Positions 49,083 to 62,425 of a stretch of DNA of 64,000 nt are shown one piece after another; within the stretch, counting starts at the first letter, position 1, and each line of letters opens with the position of its first letter. The translations under genes were made by a program, and so were the position numbers. Source of the stretch: Streptomyces sp. NBC_01465 (GTDB taxonomy: Bacteria; Actinomycetota; Actinomycetes; Streptomycetales; Streptomycetaceae); the NCBI RefSeq assembly GCF_036227325.1, contig NZ_CP109467.1, positions 1,302,001 through 1,366,000 on the forward strand, in the 5' to 3' direction. Under the pieces are notes generated by a model. The model was not told the origin of the DNA, made no database searches, and was given only the letters and a program-made list of their open reading frames with translations.

Positions 49083-49430
49083 ATGGCCACGACAGAGGAG
49101 TGCCGCAGCGCGCTCGACACGCTTTCGGACAACATGGCGCAGGCGAACAGCCAGGTCCGCAGCGCAGCCGCGCTCGACCGCTCGCTGAGCTGCCACATCA
49201 CGGACCTCGACGTCACCTTCACCGGCCGTCTGGTGGACGGTCGTATCGAAGTGCGGGACACCCAGCACGGCCCGCCCCGCGAGAAGGCCGAGATCCGCCT
49301 CGCCATGAAGGGCGACGACCTGGTCGCGATGGTCGGCGGCGAGCTGAACTTCGCCAAGGCGTGGGGCTCGGGCCGGGTCCGCCTGGAGGCGGGCTTCCGC
49401 GATCTGCTGCGGCTCAGGACACTGCTGTAG
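49083..49430 (+). CDS. SCP-2 sterol-transfer-fold protein
   Basis: A 115-residue protein of the SCP-2 fold, able to bind lipid-like ligands in a hydrophobic tunnel. The pattern CHITDLDVTFTGRLVDGRIE and REKAEIRLAMKGDDLVAMVG is typical, as is the C-terminal helix GFRDLLRLRTLL. It is a stand-alone domain, without a fused dehydrogenase or thiolase. The ATG has only a distant GAGG. It overlaps the 3' end of the iron ABC ATPase gene by 17 bp (convergent). Confidence 0.8.
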   Translation: MATTEECRSALDTLSDNMAQANSQVRSAAALDRSLSCHITDLDVTFTGRLVDGRIEVRDTQHGPPREKAEIRLAMKGDDLVAMVGGELNFAKAWGSGRVRLEAGFRDLLRLRTLL

Positions 49431-50226
49431 CCGTACGGGCACGAGCCTTGCGCCCGGCCGGCACCACGAGCGGAGTCCCGGTCTCCGGATCGTCGATGAC
49501 CTGGCACTTCACCCCGAAGACCCGCTCCACGAGGTCTGCGGTGACCACATCCTCCGGGGCGCCCTCCGCCACGATCTCCCCGGTGCGCATCGCGATCAGA
49601 TGGGTGGCGTAGCGCGCCGCGTGATTCAGGTCGTGCAGGACGGCCACGAGCGTGCGCCCCTGCGTCTCGTGCAGGTCGGCGCAGAGGTCGAGGACGTCGA
49701 TCTGGTGCTGGATGTCCAGGTACGTCGTCGGCTCGTCGAGCAGCAGCAACGGCGTCTGCTGGGCCAGCGCCATCGCGATCCACACCCGCTGGCGCTGCCC
49801 GCCGGAGAGTTCGTCGACATAGCGATCGGCCAGCTCGGCGACGCCCGTCGAGGCCATCGACTCCTCGACGACCCGCTCGTCCTCGGGCGACCACTGACGC
49901 AGCAGCCCCTGGTGCGGATAACGCCCGCGCGCGACCAGGTCGGCGACGGTGATGCCGTCCGGGGCGATCGAGGACTGCGGCAGCAGCCCCAGCGTCTTGG
50001 CGACCTTCTTCGCGGGCATCGAGCCGATGGCCTGCCCGTCGAGGAGGACCCGCCCCTTCGTCGGCTTGAGCATCCGCGAGAGGGCCCGCAGCAGGGTGGA
50101 CTTGCCGCACGCGTTGGGTCCGACGATGACCGTGAAAGAGTTGTCCGGTATCTCGACGGACAGGTTCTCCGCGATGGTCCGCTGGTCGTAGCCGAGGGTC
50201 ACGGCTTCGGCGGTCAGTCGCTGCAT
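49414..50226 (-). CDS. fepC: iron-siderophore ABC transporter ATPase
   Basis: A 270-residue FepC/FhuC-type ATPase powering ferric-siderophore import. Walker A is GPNACGKST (about residues 36-44), the signature is LSGGQRQRVWIAMAL, Walker B LLLLDEPTTYLD and the H-loop VLHDLNHAARYA. ATG 50226 is chosen because CAGGAGCAGGACC precedes it; an ATG at 50274 overlapping the upstream permease stop would add 16 residues. It completes the fepD-fepG-fepC order after two permeases. Confidence 0.93.
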   Translation of the reverse strand: MQRLTAEAVTLGYDQRTIAENLSVEIPDNSFTVIVGPNACGKSTLLRALSRMLKPTKGRVLLDGQAIGSMPAKKVAKTLGLLPQSSIAPDGITVADLVARGRYPHQGLLRQWSPEDERVVEESMASTGVAELADRYVDELSGGQRQRVWIAMALAQQTPLLLLDEPTTYLDIQHQIDVLDLCADLHETQGRTLVAVLHDLNHAARYATHLIAMRTGEIVAEGAPEDVVTADLVERVFGVKCQVIDDPETGTPLVVPAGRKARARTATAVS

Positions 50227-50273
50227 GGTCCTGCTCCTGGAATTCCTGGAAGTCGACGGGGTCATCGAGGTCA

Positions 50274-51320
50274 TCAGATCCGTCCTGCCTTGCGTTCGGT
50301 GACCAGCAGCCACAGCAGGTAGACGCCGCCCAGCACACCGGTCACCACACCGACCGGCAACTGGCGGTCACCGAAGGCCTGTTGGGCGATCCAGTCGGCC
50401 ACGACGACCAGGACCGCGCCCATCACGGCGGCGGCGAGAAGATTGGGTCCGGCCGAGCGGGTCACCCGGCGGGCGAGCTGCGGCGCGGTGAGCGCCACGA
50501 AGGCGATGGGTCCTGCCGCTGCCGTGGCGATCGCGGTGAGGAGCACGGCGGCGAGCATGAGCACGAGCCGGGTCCGTTCGACCCGTACGCCCAGCGCGAA
50601 GGCCGCGTCGTCGCCCATCTCCAGCATCCGCAGGTTGCGCCCGTTGCCGAGCACCACCGGGACGAGGACCGCGCAGGCCACGAGCAGCGGCCAGAACTGC
50701 GACCAGTCCCGCCCGTCCAGCGAGCCCGTCATCCAGACGACGGCCCGGGTGGCGTCGACGAGGTTGGCCTTGGTGAGCAGATAGCTGACGCAGGCGGTGA
50801 GCATGGCGGCAGCCCCGATCCCGACCAGGACCAGCCGGTAGCCGTGCACCCCGCGCTTCCACGCGAGCGCGTAGATCGCGACGCCGGTCACCAGGCCTCC
50901 GACGATCGCCCCGCCCGCGACGGCGACGGATCCGCCCTGGAAGAGGACGATCACCGTGAGCGCGCCCACGGACGAACCCTGGCCGAAGCCGATCACGTCC
51001 GGACTGCCCAGCGGATTGCGGGAGATGGACTGGAAGACCGCCCCCGAAATCCCGAGCGCGACCCCGACGAGCAGCCCGACGAGCACGCGCGGCAGGCGCA
51101 GGTCGTTGACGATGAACTCCTGCGCGACGGTCCCGCCGCCGAAGAGTGTCCGTACGACGTCGCCGGGTGCGATCGGATAGTCGCCGACCCCGATGAGCAC
51201 GACCCCGGCCGCCAGCGCCACGACGGTCAGCAGCAGTACGGCCGCAGCCGCCCGGACGTCGACCCGGAAGGAGAACCCGCCCGAGGTGCGGATCGCACGT
51301 GTCCCACGTATCGCTTTCAC
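50274..51320 (-). CDS. fepG: iron-siderophore ABC transporter permease (second)
   Basis: A 348-residue FecCD-family permease. Hallmarks are LRLPRVLVGLLVGVALGISG, SRNPLGSPDVIGFGQGSSVG and the coupling helix sequence around GPIAFVALTAPQLARR, with ten expected membrane helices. The GTG start overlaps the first permease's stop by 4 bp (GTGA), indicating coupled translation and a heterodimeric channel. It lies just before the ATPase. Confidence 0.93.
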   Translation of the reverse strand: MKAIRGTRAIRTSGGFSFRVDVRAAAAVLLLTVVALAAGVVLIGVGDYPIAPGDVVRTLFGGGTVAQEFIVNDLRLPRVLVGLLVGVALGISGAVFQSISRNPLGSPDVIGFGQGSSVGALTVIVLFQGGSVAVAGGAIVGGLVTGVAIYALAWKRGVHGYRLVLVGIGAAAMLTACVSYLLTKANLVDATRAVVWMTGSLDGRDWSQFWPLLVACAVLVPVVLGNGRNLRMLEMGDDAAFALGVRVERTRLVLMLAAVLLTAIATAAAGPIAFVALTAPQLARRVTRSAGPNLLAAAVMGAVLVVVADWIAQQAFGDRQLPVGVVTGVLGGVYLLWLLVTERKAGRI

Positions 51321-52363
51321 AGCTGGGCCATCCTCCGGCGCCGTACGAGAAAGATGAAGACGGGCCCGCCGACGAGCGCGGTCACGATGCCGACCTGCAG
51401 CTCCGCGGGCCGGGTGACGACCCGCCCGAGCACATCGGCGCCGAGCAGCAGCACGGGCGAGAGCACCGCCGAGTACGGCAGGACCCAGCGCATGTCGGGC
51501 CCGGTGATGGCCCGCACCACGTGCGGCACCATCAGCCCGATGAAGAGGATCGGCCCGCAGGCGGCCGTCGCGGCCCCGCACAGGAGGGTGACGGCGATCA
51601 TCGCGACGACGCGCGTGCGGTTCAGATGGGCGCCCAGCGCCTTCGCGGTGTCGTCACCCATCGCCATGGCGTTGAGCGGCCGCGCGATGAGCAGGGCGAG
51701 GACCAGACCGACCACGATGAACGGCCAGACCTCCGAGATGACCTTCCCGTCGGCCGATGCGAGCGAGCCGACGGTCCAGAAGCGCATCTGGTCGAGCGCC
51801 GCCGAGTTCAGCAGCTGTACGGCGTTCACATAGCCGAGCAGCGCCGCGGTGAGCGCCGTCCCGGCGAGCGCGAGGCGCACCGGTGTCGCGCTGCGGCCGC
51901 CGCTCAGTGCGTAGACGAGGACCGAGACGACGGCCGCGCCGATGAAGGCGAACCACACGTAGCCGGTGAAGGACGAGACCCCGAAGAGGCTGATCGCGGT
52001 GACGACGGCGGCCGACGACCCTGCGTTCACCCCGAGGATGCCGGGCTCCGCGATCGGGTTGCGGGTGAGCGCCTGCATCACCGCACCGGCCACTCCGAGC
52101 GCGGCGCCGACGAGCAGCCCGAGCACGGTCCGCGGGATGCGAACCTCACGGATGAGGACATCGGTGCCCGCGCCCGAATTGTGCAGCAGTCCGTGCCACA
52201 CGTCGGCGACCGGCACCTGTTTGGCACCGATCGCGATGCTCGCCACAACGACCAGCACCAGCAGGGCCGTTGACGCGAGCAGACCGGCGGCACGGACCGT
52301 ATGACGCCTGCGGGGCACGGGCGCGGTCGCCGCACCCGCCTGAGGAGGACTCTCTACCAACAC
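51317..52363 (-). CDS. fepD: iron-siderophore ABC transporter permease (first)
   Basis: A 348-residue FecCD-family permease with VRIPRTVLGLLVGAALGVAG, TRNPIAEPGILGVNAGSSAA and GLMVPHVVRAITGP. The GTG at 52363 is the first in-frame start but overlaps the iron box and lacks a Shine-Dalgarno; if used it would be near-leaderless, otherwise translation begins further in. The unit fepD-fepG-fepC has no siderophore-binding lipoprotein gene in the window, so an unlinked receptor is needed. Confidence 0.9.
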   Translation of the reverse strand: MLVESPPQAGAATAPVPRRRHTVRAAGLLASTALLVLVVVASIAIGAKQVPVADVWHGLLHNSGAGTDVLIREVRIPRTVLGLLVGAALGVAGAVMQALTRNPIAEPGILGVNAGSSAAVVTAISLFGVSSFTGYVWFAFIGAAVVSVLVYALSGGRSATPVRLALAGTALTAALLGYVNAVQLLNSAALDQMRFWTVGSLASADGKVISEVWPFIVVGLVLALLIARPLNAMAMGDDTAKALGAHLNRTRVVAMIAVTLLCGAATAACGPILFIGLMVPHVVRAITGPDMRWVLPYSAVLSPVLLLGADVLGRVVTRPAELQVGIVTALVGGPVFIFLVRRRRMAQL

Positions 52364-52381
52364 CTGGTAAGGCTAACCTAA
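52363..52381. promoter_or_regulatory. iron box (DmdR1/IdeR-type operator)
   Basis: The 19-bp sequence ending GGTAAGGCTAACCTAA matches the DmdR/IdeR consensus TTAGGTTAGGCTAACCTAA at 15 of 19 positions. It sits exactly at the 5' edge of fepD, where iron-bound DmdR1 would block transcription of the importer. Confidence 0.85.
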
Positions 52382-52406
52382 CCTGACCGGGCGCTGTCCA
52401 GGGGCC

Positions 52407-53435
52407 CTAGAGCCCCAGCTTCGCGAGCGCCTTCCCGCCGTCCAGCGCGCACACCCCGTCGCCCGCCTCGGTCCAGGCCGCCGCGCACAGCGCCCGCAGC
52501 CCGTCCAGCGCCTCCCCGTCCCCGTCGAGCACAAACGCCTCGTCCCGTACGGAAGCGGTCCAGCCCCCGCACCCGAACCCGCCGTCCCGCGCCTCCACCG
52601 CCGGCTGCCCGGTCAGCAGCCCCCGCAGGTCGGCGTCCACATAGGTCGGCCGGTGCTCGGGCTTCGCCGCCAGGAGCTGCGCCCCGTCGGTCACCCCGGT
52701 CAGTACGAGCAGCGAGTCCACACCCCCGTTGAACGCGCCCTCGATGTCCGTGTCGAGCCGGTCCCCCACCACCAGCGGCCGCTTCGCCCCGGTGCGCAGC
52801 ACGGTCTCCCGGTGCATCGGCGGCAGCGGCTTCCCGGCGACCTGCGGCTCGGCGCCTGTGGCGATGCGTACGACCTCGACCGCGGCCCCGTTCCCGGGAG
52901 CGATCCCCCGCGCACTCGGGATGGTCAGGTCGGTGTTGGACGCGAACCACGGCACCCCGCGCCGGATCGCGTACGAAGCCTCGGCAAACCGCGACCAGGG
53001 CAGATCGGGTCCGCCGAACCCCTGCGCCACGGCGGCCGGATCGTCGTCGGCGGAGTCGACCGGCACCAGACCGCGCTCGCGCAGCGCGACCCGCAGCCCC
53101 TCGCCGCCGATGACCAACACCCGTGATCCTTCCGGCACTTGTTCGGAGATCAGCCGGGCGGCGGCCTGGGCGGAGGTGATGACATCGCTCTCCCCGGTGG
53201 GGATACCGAGCTCGGTGAGGTGCCCGGCCACCGCGTCCGGGGTCCGCAGCGCGTTGTTGGTGACGTACGCGAGATGCATCCCGCCGTCCCGCGCCGTCCC
53301 CAGCGACTCGACGGCGTGCACGATGGCCTCGCCGCCGGCGTAGACGACCCCGTCCAGATCCAGCAGAGCCGTGTCGTACGCCTCGCTCAGCGCGGTCGCG
53401 CTGCCGTCGGGGCTCTGCCTGCTCTGCTGACTCAT
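52407..53435 (-). CDS. HAD-superfamily phosphatase, NagD/AraL type (subclass IIA)
   Basis: A 342-residue phosphatase. Motif I is DLDGVV (about residues 26-31), motif II VTNNA, the lysine motif GKPLPPMHRE and the final Mg motif VVGDRLDTDIEGAFNGG, all in the NagD pattern. Family members remove phosphate from small molecules such as nucleotides, pyridoxal phosphate or 2-phosphoglycolate. After residue 260 the chain has an extra segment with CGGW. ATG 53435 has GAGGAG directly upstream; ATG 53447 is less suitable. It is divergent from the DUF1015 gene and lies upstream of the iron box. Confidence 0.9.
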   Translation of the reverse strand: MSQQSRQSPDGSATALSEAYDTALLDLDGVVYAGGEAIVHAVESLGTARDGGMHLAYVTNNALRTPDAVAGHLTELGIPTGESDVITSAQAAARLISEQVPEGSRVLVIGGEGLRVALRERGLVPVDSADDDPAAVAQGFGGPDLPWSRFAEASYAIRRGVPWFASNTDLTIPSARGIAPGNGAAVEVVRIATGAEPQVAGKPLPPMHRETVLRTGAKRPLVVGDRLDTDIEGAFNGGVDSLLVLTGVTDGAQLLAAKPEHRPTYVDADLRGLLTGQPAVEARDGGFGCGGWTASVRDEAFVLDGDGEALDGLRALCAAAWTEAGDGVCALDGGKALAKLGL

Positions 53436-53502
53436 CGCACTCCTCATTCGCTTGATCTCCCCCGATCATCCCCCATCGCCGCACCACACCTACGATGCAG
53501 CA

Positions 53503-54780
53503 ATGAGCACAACTGGGCGTGCGGCCGGCGGTTTGCACCTGTTCCCCTTCCGCGGACTGCGGTACGTCCCCGAGCGGGTCGGCAGCCTCGCGGCCGTCAC
53601 CTCTCCCCCGTACGACGTCGTGGTCCGCCCCGACGGACTGCACCACCTCGAATCCGCGGACCCGCACAACATCGTCCGGCTGATCCTCCCCCAGGCGAGT
53701 ACCCCCGCCGCCCGCAACGAACAGGCGGCGGCCACCCTCACCCAGTGGCTCGCGGAGGGCGTCCTCGCCCCGGACCCCGAACCGGCGCTCTACGTCTACG
53801 AGCAGAGCAGGGACGGTCTCCTCCAGCGCGGCCTGGTCGGCGCCCTGGCGCTCTCGGCCCCCGAGGACGGCGTGGTCCTGCCCCACGAGGACGTGATGCC
53901 GCACATCGTCGAGGACCGCGCGGCCCTGATGCGTACGACGGCGGCGAACCTCGAACCCCTCCTGCTCACCTACCGCTCGGACGGCACCACCACCGGCGCC
54001 ACGGCGGTCATCGAGCACACGATCACCCGCGACCCGCTCCTGGCGACCACCACGGAGGACGGCTTCAGCCACCGCCTCTGGTCCCTCACGGACCCCACCG
54101 AACTGGCCGAGGTCCGCGCCGACCTCGCACACCGCCAGGCGCTGATCGCCGACGGGCATCACCGCTGGGCGACGTATCTGCGGCTGCGGACCGAGCACGC
54201 GTCCCCCAGCCCCTGGGAGTACGGCCTGGTCCTCCTGGTCGACACGGCCCGCCACCCGCTCCAGGTCCGCGCGATCCACCGCCTGCTGCACCGCCTCCCG
54301 GTGGCGGAGGCTCTCCAGGCTGCGGCCGGTGCCTTCCACGTCCGTACGATCGACGCCCCGCTCCCCCAGGCCCTCACGGCGCTCGCGGAAGCAGCGGCCG
54401 AGGGCAACGCCTTCCTGCTGGCCGGCGACGGCCGCTTCCACCTGCTCTCCCACCCCGACCGGGCTCTTCTCGCGCGCACGATCCGCACGGACCGCCCGGA
54501 GGCCTGGCGCACGCTGGACGCGACGGTGCTGCACTCGACGCTGCTCGACGAGGTGTGGCGCACCCCGGACACCCCCGAGCACATCGCGTACATCCATGAC
54601 ACGGAGGCGGCGGTCGAGCAGGCGGAGCGCCACAACGCGACGGCCGTTCTGATGCATCCGGTACGCGAGGAGGTCGTACGGGACCTGGCCCGCCAGGGCG
54701 TGACGATGCCCCGCAAGTCGACGTCCTTCGGCCCCAAGCCGGCCTCGGGCCTGGTGCTGCGCAGCCTGACGGTCGACTGA
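53503..54780 (+). CDS. DUF1015 family protein
   Basis: A 425-residue soluble protein of the DUF1015 family, some members of which have been linked to SerC-like neighbourhoods; the biochemical role is unknown. The N-terminus FPFRGLRYVPERVGSLAAV and SPPYDVV are the family hallmark, with the further motifs LPHEDVM and IADGHHRWATYLRLR (a DGHHR block likely at the active site). The ATG lacks a clear ribosome-binding site. A strong hairpin follows between it and the convergent repeat-protein gene. Confidence 0.85.
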   Translation: MSTTGRAAGGLHLFPFRGLRYVPERVGSLAAVTSPPYDVVVRPDGLHHLESADPHNIVRLILPQASTPAARNEQAAATLTQWLAEGVLAPDPEPALYVYEQSRDGLLQRGLVGALALSAPEDGVVLPHEDVMPHIVEDRAALMRTTAANLEPLLLTYRSDGTTTGATAVIEHTITRDPLLATTTEDGFSHRLWSLTDPTELAEVRADLAHRQALIADGHHRWATYLRLRTEHASPSPWEYGLVLLVDTARHPLQVRAIHRLLHRLPVAEALQAAAGAFHVRTIDAPLPQALTALAEAAAEGNAFLLAGDGRFHLLSHPDRALLARTIRTDRPEAWRTLDATVLHSTLLDEVWRTPDTPEHIAYIHDTEAAVEQAERHNATAVLMHPVREEVVRDLARQGVTMPRKSTSFGPKPASGLVLRSLTVD

Positions 54781-54792
54781 CACGCGTACGCA

Positions 54793-54829
54793 AAGAAGGG
54801 CGGCACCCCGAGGGGGTGCCGCCCTTCTT
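54793..54829. terminator. bidirectional terminator between DUF1015 and repeat-protein genes
   Basis: A 17-bp perfect stem (AAGAAGGGCGGCACCCC / GGGGTGCCGCCCTTCTT) with a 3-nt GAG loop, between convergent stop codons and ending in TTC-rich sequence on the plus strand. Confidence 0.9.
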
Positions 54830-54838
54830 CACATGGAC

Positions 54839-57115
54839 TCAGTCCTTGTCGCGGTCGACAACCTGCTCGTCGACCTCAACTTCGGCCTCAACCTCGGCCT
54901 CGGCTTCAACCTCGGCCTCAACCTCGTCGTCGGCCTCAACCTCCACCTCGGCCTCAACGTCGGCTTCGTCGTCGGCCTCTTCCTCGACGTCGACGAACTC
55001 GACGCCCTCCAGCTCGGCGAGCCGGTCAGAGGCGTCGGTGGTCCCGTCGCGGTCGGCCTCGATCGCCTTGGCGAACCACTCCTTGGCCTCGTCCTCACGC
55101 TTGGCAGCCAGCAGCGCGTCGGCGTAGGCGTACCGCAGTCGCGCGGTCCACGGCTGTACGGAGTTCGACGCCAGTTCGGGGCTCTGCAGCGTCACGATCG
55201 CCGCGTCGATCTGCCCCATGTCACGCCGGGCACCGGCCGCGACGAGACGCATCTCGACCTGACCGGCCTTGTCGAGCTTCTGCACCTCGGGCTCGCCGGC
55301 CATGGCCATCGCGCGCTCGGGGCGGCCCAGACCGCGCTCGCAGTCGGCCATCACGGGCCACAGCTCCACGCTGCCGGTCATGCGCTTGGCGGCCCGGAAC
55401 TCGGCCAGCGCCTCGGAGTACTTCTGCGTGGCGTACGCGGCGAAGCCGGCGGCCTCACGGACGGCGGCCACGCGGGAGGCGAGCTTCAGCGCGATACGCG
55501 AGTACGCGTAGGCCTCCTCCGGGTCCTCGTCGATCAGCCGGGCGACCATCACCAGGTTCTTGGCGACGTCGTCGGCGAGGGTCTTGGGCAGGCTCATCAG
55601 CTCCTGCCGCACATCACCGTCGATCTCGTGCCCAGTGACGTCCTCGGGAATCGGCAGCCGGCGGATCGGCTCGCGGTCACGGTCGCCCTGGTAGCCGCCC
55701 CGCTCGCCACCACGGTCATCGCGCTGGCCACCGCGGTAACCGCCGCGGTCGCCCCCACGGTCGTCACGCTGCCCGCCGCGGTACCCACCGCGGTCGCCGC
55801 CGCGGTCGTCACGACGCTCGAAGCCACCACCGCTGGGACGGCCACCACGGTCGTCACGACGGAAGCCGCCACCGCGCTCGTCATCACGACGCGGCCCGCT
55901 CGGCCGGTCGTCACGACGTCCATAGCCGCCACCGGAGGGACGGCCCCCACGGTCGTCGTCACGACGGAAACTCGGCCGGTCGTCACGACGCTCGAAGCCA
56001 CCGCCGGAGGGACGGCCCCCACGGTCGTCGTCACGACGGGGTCCACGGTCATCACGCTGACCACCACGGAAGCCACCACCGGACGGACGGCCCCCCCGGT
56101 CGTCATCACGACGGAAACTCGGCCGGTCACCGCCACGGTCGTCACGACGCTCAAAACCGCCACCGCTCGGACGGCCACCACGGTCGTCGCGCTGACCCCC
56201 ACGGTATCCACCGCGGTCGTCGTCACGACGGGGTCCACGGTCATCACGCTGACCACCACGGAAGCCACCACCGGAGGGGCGACCACCACGGTCGTCATCA
56301 CGACGGAAACTCGGCCGGTCACCGCCGCGGTCGTCACGACGCTCGAAGCCACCACCGCTCGGACGGCCACCGCGGTCGTCACGACGCTCGAAGCCACCAC
56401 CGCTGGGACGGCCACCACGGTCGTCACGACGGAAGCCGCCACCGCGCTCGTCATCACGACGCGGCCCGCTCGGCCGGTCGTCACGACGCCCATAGCCGCC
56501 ACCGGAGGGACGGCCACCGCGGTCGTCGTCACGACGGGGTCCACGGTCATCACGCTGACCACCACGGAAGCCACCACCGGACGGGCGACCACCACGGTCG
56601 TCATCACGACGGAAACCCGGCCGGTCACCACCGCGGTCGTCACGACGCTCAAAGCCACCACCGCTGGGACGGCCACCACGGTCGTCATCACGACGGGGCC
56701 CACGGTCACGGTCGTCACGGCGGAAGCCGGGACGGTCGCCGCCGCCACGGTTGTCGTCCCGCCGGAACCCGCCGCGGTTGTCGTCGCGCTGACCGCCGCG
56801 GTACCCGCCACCGCTGCTGGGCCGTCCGCCACGGTCGTCGTCACGACGGGGACCGCTGGGCCGGTCGTCGCGACGACCGTAGCCACCGCCACCACCGCCG
56901 CCGGCCGGACGGCCACCGCGGTCATCACGACGCGGCCCGCCGGACCCACGGTTGTCACCGCCGCGGAAACCACCACCACCGCGGTTGTCACCGCCCCGGT
57001 CGTCCCTGCGGAAGCTGGAGCCACCACGGTCACTGTCCCTGCGCGGACCACGGTCACGGTCGTCACGACCGCGCTGATCGCGATCCGGACGATCGTCGGG
57101 AGAGTTGGTGGACAT
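54839..57115 (-). CDS. RGG-like repeat protein with helical repeat domain and acidic tail
   Basis: A 758-residue protein with three parts. Residues 1 to about 475 are almost entirely Arg, Asp, Gly, Ser and Phe/Tyr, built from units like GGRPSGGGFERRDDRGGDRP, FRRDDDRGG and FRGGQRDDRG; RPSGGG occurs eleven times. Residues about 480-690 are a helical TPR-like domain (DEDPEEAYAYSRIALKLASR, ALAEFRAAKRM, MAMAGEPEVQKLDKAGQ, EAKEWFAKAIEADRDG). The last 60 residues are an acidic Glu/Val/Asp/Ala tail. The repeats resemble eukaryotic RGG RNA-binding regions and suggest RNA binding or condensate formation, by inference only. ATG 57115 has AGGAG nine bases upstream. The gene begins 129 bp beyond the 5S rRNA, after the rrn terminator. 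Confidence 0.85.
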   Translation of the reverse strand: MSTNSPDDRPDRDQRGRDDRDRGPRRDSDRGGSSFRRDDRGGDNRGGGGFRGGDNRGSGGPRRDDRGGRPAGGGGGGGYGRRDDRPSGPRRDDDRGGRPSSGGGYRGGQRDDNRGGFRRDDNRGGGDRPGFRRDDRDRGPRRDDDRGGRPSGGGFERRDDRGGDRPGFRRDDDRGGRPSGGGFRGGQRDDRGPRRDDDRGGRPSGGGYGRRDDRPSGPRRDDERGGGFRRDDRGGRPSGGGFERRDDRGGRPSGGGFERRDDRGGDRPSFRRDDDRGGRPSGGGFRGGQRDDRGPRRDDDRGGYRGGQRDDRGGRPSGGGFERRDDRGGDRPSFRRDDDRGGRPSGGGFRGGQRDDRGPRRDDDRGGRPSGGGFERRDDRPSFRRDDDRGGRPSGGGYGRRDDRPSGPRRDDERGGGFRRDDRGGRPSGGGFERRDDRGGDRGGYRGGQRDDRGGDRGGYRGGQRDDRGGERGGYQGDRDREPIRRLPIPEDVTGHEIDGDVRQELMSLPKTLADDVAKNLVMVARLIDEDPEEAYAYSRIALKLASRVAAVREAAGFAAYATQKYSEALAEFRAAKRMTGSVELWPVMADCERGLGRPERAMAMAGEPEVQKLDKAGQVEMRLVAAGARRDMGQIDAAIVTLQSPELASNSVQPWTARLRYAYADALLAAKREDEAKEWFAKAIEADRDGTTDASDRLAELEGVEFVDVEEEADDEADVEAEVEVEADDEVEAEVEAEAEVEAEVEVDEQVVDRDKD
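55690..57100. repeat. array of imperfect coding repeats in the RGG-like gene
   Basis: About 1.4 kb of degenerate tandem repeats. Long near-identical blocks recur, for example GTCCACGGTCATCACGCTGA starts near 56041, 56232 and 56538, each followed by ACCACGGAAGCCACC, with period about 190-310 bp. Most differences are third-codon changes, so the protein repeat is under selection while the DNA is homogenising. Confidence 0.85.
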
Positions 57116-57183
57116 GGGTGGGGCTCCTGTCTTCGGGTACTGCAAGTCATTCTCGCGCAGTCGACGATGCGACGCGCTTCGGG

Positions 57184-57235
57184 AAATAAAAAAGGACCTT
57201 TGGTCCCAGCGTGATCGCTGGGACCAAAGGTCCTT
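57184..57235 (-). terminator. rho-independent terminator of the rRNA operon
   Basis: A 20-bp perfect stem with TGAT loop (57192-57235), left arm beginning AAGGACCTTTGG. On the minus strand it ends in TTTTTTATTTCCC. It begins 9 bp beyond the 5S gene and ends before the repeat-protein gene. Confidence 0.95.
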
Positions 57236-57243
57236 CAAAGATT

Positions 57244-57362
57244 GTTCGGCGGCGTCCTACTCTCCCACAGGGTCCCCCCTGCAGTACCATCGGCGCTGAA
57301 AGGCTTAGCTTCCGGGTTCGGAATGTAACCGGGCGTTTCCCTAACGCTATGACCACCGAAAC
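57244..57362 (-). rRNA. rrf: 5S ribosomal RNA
   Basis: On the minus strand it begins GTTTCGGTGGTCATAGCGTT and ends GACGCCGCCGAAC, with the CCGAACCCGGAAG loop of 5S RNA; about 119 nt as in other actinomycetes. It follows 23S after about 115 nt and is followed by the operon terminator. Ends are approximate by a few bases. Confidence 0.97.
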
Positions 57363-57476
57363 CCTAATGGGCCTCTAGCGAACAAGCACACTCTTCAATT
57401 AAGTAAGTGGAACTGTTCAAGTCGGGCAAGATTGTTCGTAGTCTGGGAACTACACAGTGGACGCGAGCAACTGAGG

Positions 57477-62425
<4,949 letters not shown>

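Noticed and set aside
55690..57100. CRISPR-like array
   Set aside because: The repeats are coding, in frame, degenerate and without constant spacers or cas genes.
54833..57214. Opposite-strand open frame of nearly 800 codons (Val/Thr-rich) across the repeat gene
   Set aside because: It mirrors the repeat gene, begins inside a terminator stem, has no ribosome site, and its composition is what antisense of Arg/Gly/Asp repeats gives. The minus frame has a good start, a folded C-terminal domain and normal codon use.
57116..57238. Longer start of the repeat protein at 57238 (MKDLWSQR)
   Set aside because: The extra 41 codons cross the rrn terminator stem and leader; the ATG at 57115 has a proper ribosome-binding site.
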